From Diplonema papillatum (lineage: Eukaryota; Euglenozoa; Diplonemea; Diplonemida; Diplonemidae), in contig JAPJBO010000514.1 in NCBI GenBank assembly GCA_030068145.1, positions 62,001-126,000 on the forward strand: DNA of 64,000 nucleotides, written 5' to 3'. Shown one piece after another: positions 1-9,746 of the stretch; positions within the stretch are counted from its first letter, which is position 1, and each line of letters begins with the position of its first letter. The notes beneath the pieces were generated by a model that made no database searches, was not told the DNA's origin, and saw nothing but the letters and a program-made list of their open reading frames with translations. A program made the translations under genes and the position numbers.

Positions 1-94
1 AAGAAAAAGTGAAACCAAAAAAAGAAGAATGCAGAATATGTGCGATGCACGAAAATAAAATGAACAAAAAATGTATAGGTTAGAGCGTTGCCAT

Positions 95-308
95 GTTGTC
101 TTGTGACATGAAGCTGGTGAAGCCGCTGCCCGTCCTCATTGTTTGTAGAGGTGAAGTTCAGGTGACACAGGCTTCACCTGGCTGCTCCACCTAGACCTTT
201 TCTTTGGGTGTGAAAAAGTCTGCACATCATCAAGAAGTTCTACAGCTACCCACACATCGTGACTGTTTTTTTCTGTGTAGAGTCCAGTGCTCAAGACCCA
301 GGGACAAC
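95..308 (+). repeat. Dispersed repeat, first of two copies
   Basis: The stretch beginning GTTGTCTTGTGACATGAAGC and ending near CTCAAGACCCAGGGACAACC recurs at 3161-3322 in the same orientation with moderate divergence and internal length differences. Neither copy has a reading frame that is conserved between them, so it looks like non-coding repeat. Confidence 0.7.
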
Positions 309-357
309 CTTGGAGCGGTGACTTTGCGAACAAATACTGTACTGCCACTACCGCAGA

Positions 358-478
358 TACGATACGCACACTAACATACGATACCTTAAAGGAACCTTTG
401 CGACAATGGTCACCCGGAGACTATAATACCCCGGATCCCTAAGTGAACTTGCACTCTAAATACACGGTGGAAAAGGGG
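358..478 (+). repeat. Dispersed repeat family C (GGAGACT...CTCTAAA)
   Basis: This about 120-bp unit matches 15030-15138 at roughly 90 percent and 11711-11801 more weakly. The core reads CACCCGGAGACT, then a CCCCGGA block, then CAAGCGAACTTTCACTCTAAA. Shorter copies of the core sit at 5833-5895, 6233-6285, 8503-8563, 15142-15195, 46671-46737 and 56960-57018, always in this orientation. Confidence 0.7.
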
Positions 479-1730
479 CAAGTGGGCGCGACTGCCCCGC
501 CTCTGTCCCTCCCAGGGTGCGGCACCCCGGGAGAGTCGCGTGCAGTTCTTTGGTACTGTATCTTTTGCCATACTTCAACGCTCTTGGACCTTCAAAATCA
601 CCCGCACTTGTTTCAGCGCACACTGTTTGCCACCGTACGCCCGCGGCGCACACTTACCACTGTTCCCCTTGGCGAGCCCGAGGAAAGCGAATTATCGAAC
701 ACTAGAATGCTCGGAGGGGCCGCCCGGTGCTTGTTTCGAAGAAGACTCGGAAAGGAGAACCAATACACCTGCACGTTGGTCTTCCTGCTGCAGCTTTGCG
801 ATCTTGCACCCGGGGGCCGCTCCGAAAGTTCTCCTACAAAGCGGGAGCTTCGGAGTTATGCTTGTAGGCGGTCGGCGCAGAAATTCACCGATAATTGAGA
901 ATCGGGTGAGTGTTTCTGGTTATAATGTCCACTGGACTGGGCAGTCTGTAATGGGAGCCGTCTCTCCCAGGATCAGCCCCGGCACCACCCCAGACGGAAT
1001 CGCTCGTCAACAGCAGCGGCTTGGTGTCTGTCCTGAAGCAGATGACCGGCCGCATAAGGTCCTGAAAGACAGTGCTCCCGCGACCCCAAAATCGTGGTCA
1101 ATTAACCCAAAAAAGCCTGCTTCCCGAAGAACGGCTTTGGTTAGTTAACCGCAAGTAGAAAAGTAACAAGTCCTGGCTGGGTGGTTGATTACCCAAGGTG
1201 CACAGTATGCTAGCCTCCTGAGAAGCTTGGGGCTTGCGACATACACACCGTCACGCAATGGGCTTCAATGCACTGTATACAGCTGCTGATATCGCTGCTT
1301 GACACCGCTTGTGCCAAGCCGTGGCAGGCACAGGGTTACATTTGTTTCCAGCCAGTTTTTCGTCATTAACCAAAACATTTGTGAGAAGCGGGAACACTGC
1401 CTGAGGAGCTCATTCAAAAAAAGGATGTACTCAATGCAACGAGAGTTCCCCAGCTACCATACCCGACCATGAATACGATTGTGGAAGGGGAACTCGCGGA
1501 GAGAGTCTCACTCACTCTCCCATGTCTCTCTCTGCTCCTTTATTTCACCCATGCCCTTTCTCGCGCCTCGTTTGCCTTGTTCCCCTTTTCCTTTTCCTTT
1601 TCGCTTTCCAGATCTTGAGAACATTTCATTGTCAAAATGCAGCAGCCGGGCTAGGCTTGACCCTTTCCCGAGCAGGTGAGTAACGACACTTCATTGCCAG
1701 CCCAAAGTCTCGTCCGGTCCAATAATACCG
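479..1730. other. Gene-free stretch
   Basis: Overlapping open frames of up to 202 codons exist at 443-1148 but share no family motif, overlap one another in different frames and begin inside repeat family C. I see no RNA gene or repeat of note here. Confidence 0.5.
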
Positions 1731-1950
1731 TACCTAGCCCCCCCCGTGCATAAGATGGATAGCCAAACCCCCTTGATTAAGATGGATAACGGGCGAGAAT
1801 GCCAATCCATCTTAAACACGGGGGTGAGGTACCCCTGTGCAAAGTGACTACACGGTAGTCTCGTGTTTAAGATGGATACCCCCCTTGATTAAGATGGATA
1901 CCGCCAAAACCCGAGTTTTTATCCATCTTATGCACGGGGGGGGCTAGGTA
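1731..1950. mobile_element. MITE-like element with 30-bp perfect terminal inverted repeats
   Basis: Positions 1731-1760 (TACCTAG, eight C, GTGCATAAGATGGAT) are the exact reverse complement of 1921-1950. The outermost TA on each side could be a TA target duplication, as made by Tc1/mariner-type transposases. A second inverted pair lies inside (about 1807-1822 against 1862-1877, ATCCATCTTAAACACG), and AAGATGGATA recurs, so the element is a nested palindrome. It encodes no protein. Confidence 0.85.
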
Positions 1951-2060
1951 ATTGGAATAATGTTGAACTGGACTAAAGCTGGAACGGGTGAATGACAGAC
2001 CGGGTAAAACCTCCTATATGTTGAACCGGGGTTTACCCGGTTCAACATTTAATCCAATTA
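1949..2060. repeat. Imperfect palindrome abutting the 1731 element
   Basis: TAATTGGAATAATGTTGAAC at 1949 is mirrored by GTTCAACATTTAATCCAATTA ending at 2060, with one indel and one mismatch. Inside the right half a perfect 12-bp stem (TGTTGAACCGGG / CCCGGTTCAACA) encloses the loop GTTTA. It may be a separate small foldback element next to which the MITE inserted. Confidence 0.7.
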
Positions 2061-2482
2061 CGGTAACAATAACGACAAACGCTCGTGTGTGCACCACGTA
2101 CATACAGGGTCCGCGTGACGGCCCGAGGGTAGGGGGGCCACCCCCTTCTTTCATGTCCATCTTAGAAGATTACCACTTCCCGACTACAATCGAATATCGT
2201 CTTTCATCCGGGCCGTCTCGGAAGATTGACACTTTTCCGACTAGAAGCGAATAGCGAACTGCACACAACAGAGCCTCTCCCTCAAAAGCACTTTCTTGCC
2301 GCCTGCCCTCGCTTACCACCTGCTTTGTGGGAAATACTCGAGGAAGGAGGAAATATGCTACACCACACGGGGACACAGGTAAATCTGGGTTGCGTGCTGG
2401 GCTTCCCAACACAGAAGAGGCACTAAAGCATAGTGTGGTACTCATTTGCTTGCAAATGACTCCCCACTAACGCAACAATATT

Positions 2483-2657
2483 GAGCCGGTTCGTCCCTAT
2501 CTCTTGAAACTGCATCGAAGTGCCTGCCGCTGTTCATCACAGTGAATCACGGTCCACCACGGTCTATCAGGTCCATCCCTAGTCCCTAGAGCTGCATCGA
2601 ATTGCCCGGTGCTGTATTCTTCGGTTTATCACGGTCTATCAAGAGGGGAGCCGGCTC
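2483..2657 (+). mobile_element. MITE family GAGCCGG, copy 1
   Basis: The element starts GAGCCGGTTCGTCCC and ends GGGAGCCGGCTC, giving short imperfect terminal inverted repeats. A second copy lies in the opposite orientation at 35778-35916 and is highly similar over about 130 bp, including the internal block around CCCTAGAGCTGCATCGAATT. The copy here carries about 35 extra bases with degenerate CACGGTCTATCA repeats. Confidence 0.8.
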
Positions 2658-3160
2658 AAACATTGCGAAGAAGGCGACGCCTGACACGCGGCCGTGCGCC
2701 GAAGGAAGACGACCGGTAGGGCAAGCAGCTCGCAGACACGACAGACGGCCGCAGGCACATCCGTGCATTCGAAAGAGTGGAGGACGAGAGAGCCCGCTCG
2801 CTCTTGAGTTCATCCCGTGCATCAGAATCGCGAGACGACCTGACCGCTAACTTCACCAGTACTCGATCTTGCCGACACAACGGCAGGTGACGACTACATC
2901 ATAAAGGAACCAAGCCCGTCAGAAAGTGCGCACGGCTTCATAGTGCACGGATTCACAAAGGATCCCAGTGCCTCATCTTCTTGTTGCGTTAGTGGTATGG
3001 TCCTTTGACAGAGTGAGCCGATGCCTCTCATCTCACCTTTAAAACACGGCTGAGTCACGCATGCTCTTGACAGACGCTAGCGTCCGACATTTCGCACGCG
3101 CGTCGCAGTCGTTGGGTGGTATTGGCAAGGGGTTTCATCGGACACTCGGATGAGCTTCTT

Positions 3161-3322
3161 GTTGTCTTGCGACATGAAGCTGTTGAAGCCGCTGCCCGCA
3201 GTTCAGGTGACACAAACTTCACCGGGCTGCGTCACCTGCGAGTTTCTTTTTCTGGACAGATTCCGGTGCGTCGCCTGCGCTTCACCTGAATACGTTCAGG
3301 CTCAAGACCCAGGGGCAACATT
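3161..3322 (+). repeat. Dispersed repeat, second copy of 95-308
   Basis: Begins GTTGTCTTGCGACATGAAGC and continues through the GTTCAGGTGACACA block to CTCAAGACCCAGGGGCAAC. It matches the copy at 95-308. Confidence 0.7.
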
Positions 3323-4093
3323 GCTTCGTCGGCTTCTAGCGTCCGGCTATTGGGCTGCTGTTCGGCTGGGCCACCACCCTTTTCTTCCGTATCATCGGAC
3401 GTTCGCGGCGTCACCGGCAACCTACAAGGAAGGGGGTCACCGAGAGCGCCGGGCAACTGTCCGCCAAATTCCAGCAGGCACTCTATCCTTGTACAGCCAC
3501 GAATTATAAACGACCTACAATAATAACAATCACTGCGCCGGTCCAGATTCTGGCCGGCCACGGCCACCGCCCAACCCTTCTGCTGTCGCAGCCCCGACTC
3601 CCCCAACTAAGATTTCCCCCCCAACCTTCCCTCCCCGTCTTTTTTGGCTAGCCAAAGAGAGTAAAAGAGTGAAAGAGTAGTAGTGTGTAGAAGAGAACGA
3701 GTGTAAAAGAATGGAGGTAGCACGGACTACCAGACCAGCGGAGGCCACCGCAAAAAGATTTCTTACCTTTTCCTTATCCCTCAAACCAGCACCAATAACA
3801 ACGACCCCCAACCTTCCCTTCGGAAACTTCGGAAAGAAAGAAGCAAGAACAGAGCAACTCAAAAAAAAAAGAATCAGCAGGCTCCCCCCAAGCAATCTTT
3901 TCTGTTCTTTTCCCTCCTTCCTGGGGTCAAAAACCGAGCCTTTCCCTGTAGAAATCACCACCTCCGGGCGAGTCCTGTGGGCAGTGCCCCCAGTTGCCGC
4001 GAGTTCCCCGTACCTGCTCTCACGGCGCAGGGAGAAACTGTGCACCTCCACCCTGCGAAAGCAAACTATTTACCCCATGCACACGGCGGAGCC
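3323..4093. other. Gene-free stretch
   Basis: Opposing frames of 119 to 173 codons occupy this stretch without recognisable motifs. Base composition alternates between purine-rich and pyrimidine-rich tracts. I see no supportable feature. Confidence 0.5.
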
Positions 4094-4231
4094 CAGCCTC
4101 AGAAGCTGGAGTTAAGGCTGGAGTTGAAAACGTGGGTGTCCCATCCGCTTTTCGGGTCCCGTTTAGGCTGTAGCACACCCGCTTTTTGGGTGTGACTCGG
4201 GCACGCCCTGTACCTACAGCTTCTGAGGCTG
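4094..4231. repeat. Small foldback element
   Basis: CAGCCTCAGAAGCTG at 4094 is perfectly complemented by CAGCTTCTGAGGCTG ending at 4231. The right half resembles 51870-51925, which suggests a dispersed family. There is no coding content. Confidence 0.65.
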
Positions 4232-4449
4232 AATCTCACCGTGTAAAGAACAGGCAGTTTCCCTCGGGGATCCGCGAGAGTTCGTTCTTGCGGGTACATT
4301 TCGCTGTTTGCGAACCTGCTTCGTGGAAAAAAACTGGAGGATGCCGCCAGTTGCAAAACCTCAAAGGACAGTGCTAATGCGGCACTCATCAGCATCGCCG
4401 GAGACTCCCCACAAATCCAGGGAGAGTCCTCAACCCCGGGGAGAACTAC

Positions 4450-4648
4450 GGACGGAGGGGGAAGGAGTCCAGCGCGCTGAAAGCCTTCTGGGGAACCTGC
4501 GCATCAAACGAGAGAGTTTTACGACTCCAAAATTGGAAACCTGGTGCTCCTTGGAAGGTTTCGAGGCACATCTCTTCATTCACAGCAGCAAACATTGTTC
4601 CTTTTTGACGTACCTTTGCTCTGGAGGCGCAATGTCTGAACCTTTTCG
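4450..4648 (+). repeat. Dispersed repeat family E, copy 1
   Basis: The block with AAAGCCTTCTGGGGAACCTG, GAGAGTTTTACGACTCCAAA and GGAAACCTGGTGCT recurs at 56680-56868 with about 80 percent identity and the same order of blocks. Confidence 0.75.
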
Positions 4649-5595
4649 ACATAAATATATGAGACGATGCCAAACCCCCCCCCCCCCTCCCCTTTGCACT
4701 AATAAAATACTTTTCGATGAAAGGTGAGAGAGAGGCAACGGCTCACTCCGTTAAAGGACACCACAAAGACAAGAATTGGCTGCCGCAAGAAAGGAAATCC
4801 GGATAGGTCCTCACAGAGATAGCTGAAACAGCTCTCAGGGTCTCGAGCCGGAAAAGAAAGGCTGGATCAGTCCTGTCCGGAACGCAGCCGCCTCGGCCTG
4901 GTAGCAGAAAATATAGCTGTTTCAGTCCGATGAAGTCACACCGAAAAGGAGCGGCTGAAGCACAAAGGGTGGCTGAAACGGTGGAATCGGCCCTTAAACG
5001 GATAGCTGAAACAAAAGCAGACTGAAACAGTCTCTACATTGTTTGACACTGGAAACGATGGCTGCAACCGCACACAAAAAATTGGCGTGGGAAATGCTCG
5101 AGGGACTGCCTTGCGCTCACTTCGAAGGAGGCTAGAGGCGAGGAAAACATTACAACTACTACAAAGCGGGTCTCTTTTGTTGAACGCTTACACCCGCCAC
5201 TAAACCCAGATTTACCTGCGTTCTTGTGGGCTACAGCACATTTACATCCTTTGAGATTGGAATCTGGTTGCGATGGTGGGGAGTCACCGGCACGCCGAGT
5301 ACCACACTATGCCTGCCTTTCGCTACGTGACACCAGGTCACTCTTGGCGCGCTTCCGTCGTGGTGCAACCCGCGACGGCTGCAGTTGCTGGTAGCTTGTG
5401 ACAAGTTCGTAGCCAGATCCGGAATCGGAGTCCCAGTTCTCTCGCTTCCGGCCTTTGAGATTTCGCAACTGTCAGTCTCCTTAAGTATTTCCTCGCAGCA
5501 GGTGCTTAATACAAAGGTAGGCGCTCCGTCTTGCTCTTGATTCGGTCGATCGATGGCCGTTGTTTCACCCCCCAACCCTGTTTCCTGTTTCTTTT
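4649..5595. other. Gene-free stretch with repeat family B
   Basis: A C14 tract lies at about 4675. Positions 5165-5250 carry family B in reverse (ACCCAGATTTACCTG, TGTGGGCTACAGCACATTTAC). The remainder shows degenerate GATAGCTGAAACAG-type repeats between 4800 and 5040. No gene is visible. Confidence 0.5.
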
Positions 5596-5703
5596 TTCTT
5601 TGGTTAGGAATTCTGATCAACCACCAAAACACGCTGCCTACGTCTTTTTCGTCTTCGCAATACAATGCAGAGCAACCCGCAAAGATTTGTTAGTACTAAA
5701 AAA
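5596..5703 (-). repeat. Dispersed repeat family A, reverse copy
   Basis: Read on the minus strand this matches the copies at 13858, 26785 and 45700: TTAGTACTAACAA, TTGCGGGTTGC, GCAGGCTAAAA-like spacer, GACGTAGGCAGCGTG, TTTTGGTGGTTGATCAGAAT. Copies of the family sit both between genes and inside introns. Confidence 0.8.
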
Positions 5704-5944
5704 AAGCCTACTATCGTATGTAAGGTACGTGGATAATGGCCGAGACAACCAACAATCAACGACAAAGGTACACATCGATACTCTTACCTCGTGTAGAATA
5801 TGCTATGCTGCGTAATGCAGGACATTCCTGTCGCCGAAAGTCACCCGGAGACTCTAAATTCCCAGAGTTTCAGGCGAACTTTCCCTCTAAAAAGAACGCT
5901 GGAAGAGAAGACCGAGTTGGCCGCTATGGGTTAAAGTTTCCACA

Positions 5945-6406
5945 CGGTGTATTCCAGCACCGGGTGGGGAGTTAACTGGGCGGTCCAAGTGTCGGGTGTG
6001 GGTACCCGCAAATCCAGTGTGACAACCCGCAATTTTGGTGTGGAATCCAGTGTGACAACCCGCAATTTTAGTGTGAAATCCAGTGTGACAACCCGCAATT
6101 TCAGTGTGAAATCCAGTGTGACAACCCGCAATTTCAGTGTGAAATCCAGTGTGACAACCCGCAATTTCAGTGTGAAATCCAGCGTGACAACCCGCAGTTT
6201 CAGTGTGAAATCCAGTGGACACCCGCAAAAAACCCGGCGACTTTAAAACCTCCGGATTTTCAAGCGAACTCTTTCACTCTGAAAACAGGCGACCACACCC
6301 ATGTGGTGCCCGGTGTCACCGGATTTCACACAAGATTTTCGGGTGTGCCACACCCGCAAAATGGACCGCTCAGTTTTAACTCTCCTACGCGGTGCTGGAG
6401 CACACT
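5945..6406. mobile_element. Foldback element with tandem-repeat core
   Basis: Long imperfect terminal inverted repeats of about 60 bp bound this element. The left end runs CCAGCACCGGGTGGGGAGTT, CGGTCC, CGGGTGTGGG. The right end is its complement at 6343-6406. A 33-bp tandem array fills the left half of the interior. A shorter relative with the same ends is at 7931-8055. No transposase is encoded. Confidence 0.75.
6011..6215 (+). repeat. 33-bp tandem repeat, about 6 units
   Basis: The unit combines CCAGTGTGACAACCCGCAAT with TTCAGTGTGAAAT. The first two units differ at the TTTTGG/TTTTAG step and the sixth has two substitutions. The repeats stay open in several frames on both strands, so the GFHTEIAGCH-type peptides are most likely by-products. 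Confidence 0.9.
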
Positions 6407-6624
6407 GTTCATTTACCCAAAATTGAATACGTGCCAGGGGCAGCTATTCGCCCCCTTCCCCCAGCCCTACGCTCACAATGTCAGTGCGGCCTCGCGAGTC
6501 GCAGTCACAATCAGGGCGAGGGCCTGGGTTCTTTAACTGATTGCTCGGACACGGTTGTAGGGGCCTGCTCCCCGTGACGAATTTTCCTGTGCTCCGGTGG
6601 TCCTGGCTGTGACGAGCTACGAAC

Positions 6625-6765
6625 AGCCGTCTGACAAACCAGACTCACACCGCTGTCCTGTCTGCAGACACTCAGGTTCCGCGCTGATGGTGGTCCGCCT
6701 CATGTATGCGTGACTTAAAGGACCGAAACACGGCGCAGACGGGACCAGTGCGGCGTATCAAACCC
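6625..6765 (+). repeat. Dispersed copy of the sequence downstream of the 20863 gene
   Basis: CTGACAAACCAGACTCACACC, TCTGCAGACACTCAGG, GGACCGAAACACGG and GACCAGTGCGGCG match 22262-22380 and 22690-22815. It is the only copy far from that gene. Confidence 0.75.
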
Positions 6766-7074
6766 AAAAAGAGAGGGCCCTAGTCCCCTCATCCCTCATG
6801 GAAATTCCTTGCATACGAAGCCTTGCACTTGGGATCGATTCGAGTTGGATTCTTCGGACATGTATTAGATCCCGCAGGCAGCTTGCTTTATGCTAATGAG
6901 AAAGAAGCGAAGCTGCGTCTGTGTGTATTCCTAGCTAGTGCGCGCAAACAAAGGAAAGCGCCATGCTAACCGGCACTGCGCACCGTGACAAGGGCCCCCC
7001 GAATCAGCTGGTTCGGATCGTGGACTTGTCCCCTAAAGACCCCGTCCTCCCGCTGACTCGTCTCGACTCTTTAC

Positions 7075-7282
7075 CATGCAGGGTCAAAACCTTGTGTCTT
7101 TTCTAAATGCTGCCGCGGGGCAGATGGCCCTCAATTTTTTTTTCGGATTTTTCTTTTGCTCAACTTCATCAAAAATTACTGCAGTGTTTGTTCCAAAAAT
7201 TTAAAATTTAAAAAACCCATTTTATTTCCGGAAAAAATGGGTGGCCATTTACCAAAAAGACACAAGGTTTTGACCCTGCATG
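7075..7282. mobile_element. MITE-like element, 28-bp perfect inverted repeats, TTAC duplication
   Basis: CATGCAGGGTCAAAACCTTG and the following TGTCTTTT (7075-7102) are perfectly complemented at 7255-7282. Both sides are flanked by TTAC (7071-7074 and 7283-7285 region), which looks like a 4-bp target duplication. The interior is AT-rich and non-coding. Confidence 0.8.
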
Positions 7283-7688
7283 TTACGACAGCCGCTACGA
7301 CGAGTTTTCAACAGCTGGAAGCTCAAAGGAGGAGGTGGAGTCACTTCTTGTTTCCCCTTCCGGATCTTTTCTCTTTCATTTCCTGAAGAACTACTTCAGC
7401 CTTGAAACCTTGCAAACGCACGAAACAGTCTAAAGGTCGGCACAATCTATGAGTTTCAAGCGAATTTTTCACCCAAAAAGAAGAAGAAGAGCTACCAACA
7501 AGCAACTTCCGCCGGTACAGAAACTTGTCAAAAGGAATCAACAGCCTTCGGGTGGACCGGTCTGACACGTGCTGTCGTTGTGGAAAGAGAAAATGAAACC
7601 TCAAACCAAAGCCAAGACGCAAGTTATTGTTCCATTTCTCCTTTTCCGTTTTTCACCTCCATACTCGTCGGCAGTCTTTCTATTCTCG

Positions 7689-7690
<2 letters not shown>

Positions 7691-7728
<38 letters not shown>
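7691..7728 (+). repeat. (CT)n microsatellite
   Basis: About 19 uninterrupted TC dinucleotides are followed by a T-rich tract. Short hydrophobic or Ser-Leu frames across it are artefacts. Confidence 0.95.
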
Positions 7729-7734
<6 letters not shown>

Positions 7735-7895
7735 CTCTGGCATGTTTTCGCTAACAAGCGCAGGGCTGATTGCGCTCTGTGTTGTAACTAGCTTGAAACA
7801 GGCGAATGTGCATATGCGGTGCAGCGAAAGAGTTATCTCTGACCCGTGTTTCAAAAACTGACGGGCCAGAGCAGGGTTACCCATAATTGAATTCC

Positions 7896-7921
7896 ACTCA
7901 CACACACACACACACACACAC
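7896..7921 (+). repeat. (CA)n microsatellite
   Basis: Thirteen CA dinucleotides lie immediately left of the foldback element at 7931. Confidence 0.95.
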
Positions 7922-7930
7922 CCACAGCCA

Positions 7931-8055
7931 CACCGTGTGCTCCAGCACCGGGTGGGGGGAGTTAAACTGCGTGGTCCGTTTTGCGGGTGTCCCACACCCG
8001 ACACATTGACCGCACAGGTACCTCCCCCGCCGGGTGCTGGGGTACATGGTGTACC
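7931..8055. mobile_element. Short foldback element related to 5945-6406
   Basis: It starts GTGTGCTCCAGCACCGGGTG, continues GGAGTTAAACTG and GTGGTCC, and ends with the complementary CGGGTGCTGGGGTAC. The termini match the larger element at 5945, but the 33-bp array is absent. Confidence 0.7.
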
Positions 8056-9394
8056 GGCTGATTAGGCTGCCCGACCTCGATGCATTTTCCGCCCCCCACC
8101 TTCGCCTTATGCGTCCGTGGCTGAACCCTATTCCGACGGGGCACCTACAGAGTCATTCTGGGTTTTCAAAAAAAACTGCGACAGGGTCGACGTGGGCATA
8201 CCCACTGATACCTCGGGTCGACGTTTGTTTGTGCGATTTAACCTACATGTGTTCTGGTTAAACCGCTGCCAACGTTCTTTTTAGCCGTAACAAATACTGT
8301 CTCCAGGGAAGCAGAAATTGGTTGTCGCAAAAAGAACTTGTAGAACGTGGGGGGCCCAAGATTACACTCCACGAAGGAATGTACTTGGTGTCGGTCACAA
8401 ACAGTCCCGGATATGGCTAGCCATAACCCATAACGAAAGCATGCACTAAATATACAATCCGTAACCATAAAGCCCTTTCTTGCTCTAAGAGAACCCATTC
8501 ATGAACGGTCACACGGAGACCCTAAAACCCCGGTATTTCAAGCGAACTTTAACTCTAAAAAAACCGTCAGTGGGTGCCGATCTTTTTGGCCTCGGAGCGC
8601 GGCAAATGGAAAGATACACCACAAATCGTTGGGTTCCATATTTTTCTCGAATTCTTTCGGTGCCTCCGGCGCACATTTTAAGCGCCAAAGGAAAGCAATG
8701 CCGAGTCAACCGGGACACATATATGAGTTGCTTGTGCGCACTCCTTCAAACCTGTTTTGTTCATCTAACGGGAGTGAGTATAGTACGCTGCCATCGATCT
8801 GTTTTTGTTCTTGACAAATTGCATTTGTTAGACACAAAAACACCTCAGAAATTGTGCCCATTTTCAATTTGCGACAAGGCGTTGCCACGCGGGTGTCCCT
8901 GACCCGTACCGTTCCTATACGAAGTTTCTGAGCTTGGATTGGCCACTAGATGACTCCTGCGAGGCTTCTATGTCTCCCAGAATCCGATTTTATGGGGGTT
9001 CGTGCAGCACGTCGGACGAAAAAGTGTCACAGATTTCGGCTTTTTTCGGATTTCTGCCGAAGATTTCCATCTGCAGGTCCGAAAATGGTCGGTTTCGAGA
9101 TTTTTAGGACACGTTTGAATCCGTTGAGGACAGGGCTTTCCGAATATCTGGTCGGATAAAAATTTTGACCGACCCCCCCCCCCATAAATTGAGGCCGGGT
9201 CTCCAAAAAATGGGGTCTGAAAATCGACTTTTTTTTCTCTCGGCATGCAGGAACAAGTCAGATTTGACTCGCCACAGAATTCTACGGGGGTGCCGATACG
9301 GTCCCGTGACAGAACTACGCGATTCCTCAAAAATCTGGCGGAAAATCCCAAAATTGTGCCTCCTCCGGCCGGATACGACGAAATTTTTTTCGAG
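8056..9394. other. Gene-free stretch
   Basis: Contains a repeat family C copy (8503-8563). From 8950 onward the sequence is A/T-run rich with phrases such as AATCTGGTCGGA. Opposing frames of 116 to 145 codons show no domain signal. Confidence 0.5.
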
Positions 9395-9476
9395 AAAAAA
9401 AACACCCAAAGCGGGACTCGAACCGGCGACCAAAAGAGTCATCGGTGAGTGCACTGACGGCTACGCTACTTGTGCC
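9395..9476 (-). tRNA. tRNA-like Pol III unit, degenerate
   Basis: On the minus strand a perfect B box (GGTTCGAGTCC, complement of 9413-9423) closes a T arm with one mismatch. An A-box/D-arm-like block TAGCGTAGCCG lies 5' of it (9459-9469 complement), with a pairable GCGT/GTGC D stem. A run of eight T (9395-9402) follows at once, as a Pol III terminator would. The acceptor and anticodon stems do not pair well and no anticodon can be assigned, so a tRNA pseudogene or tRNA-derived SINE head is more likely than a working tRNA. Confidence 0.5.
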
Positions 9477-9692
9477 AAAAATTCGAGAATATTTTTCTCT
9501 TATTCCCTCGCAAACCACCAAAATGGTCGCTGGTCCGATTTCTCGTGGCGTCGAGCGTTTTGGAGCTCGGAGTGCGTGTTCTGCTTACAGTGGTGGTGTA
9601 GCGGGGGTCAAACCGCAGACTTCCTGACGGGGCACGCGAACCACCGGAAGGATGATTCAAATACCGAAAATGAAATCGCCCGCGTTTTTTTC

Positions 9693-9746
9693 GCCCATGG
9701 TCTAACGGGTAGCACGCCCACTTGTGGTTCTGGAGTGTTTTTTTTT
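9693..9746 (+). tRNA. tRNA-like 5' half followed by T run
   Basis: GGTCTAACGGGTAGCACGCC is a good A box plus D arm. Only a collapsed GTGGTTCTGGAG remains in place of the B box, followed directly by nine T. It resembles an internally deleted tRNA-derived sequence. It is the second such unit within 350 bp. Confidence 0.35.

Noticed and set aside
443-1148. Overlapping frames of 151 and 202 codons
   Set aside because: No motif, mutual overlap in different frames and start inside a dispersed repeat.
6011-6215. CRISPR-like array
   Set aside because: Units are simple 33-bp tandem repeats without variable spacers, in a eukaryotic setting and with no cas genes. The same holds for the hairpin array at 32085.
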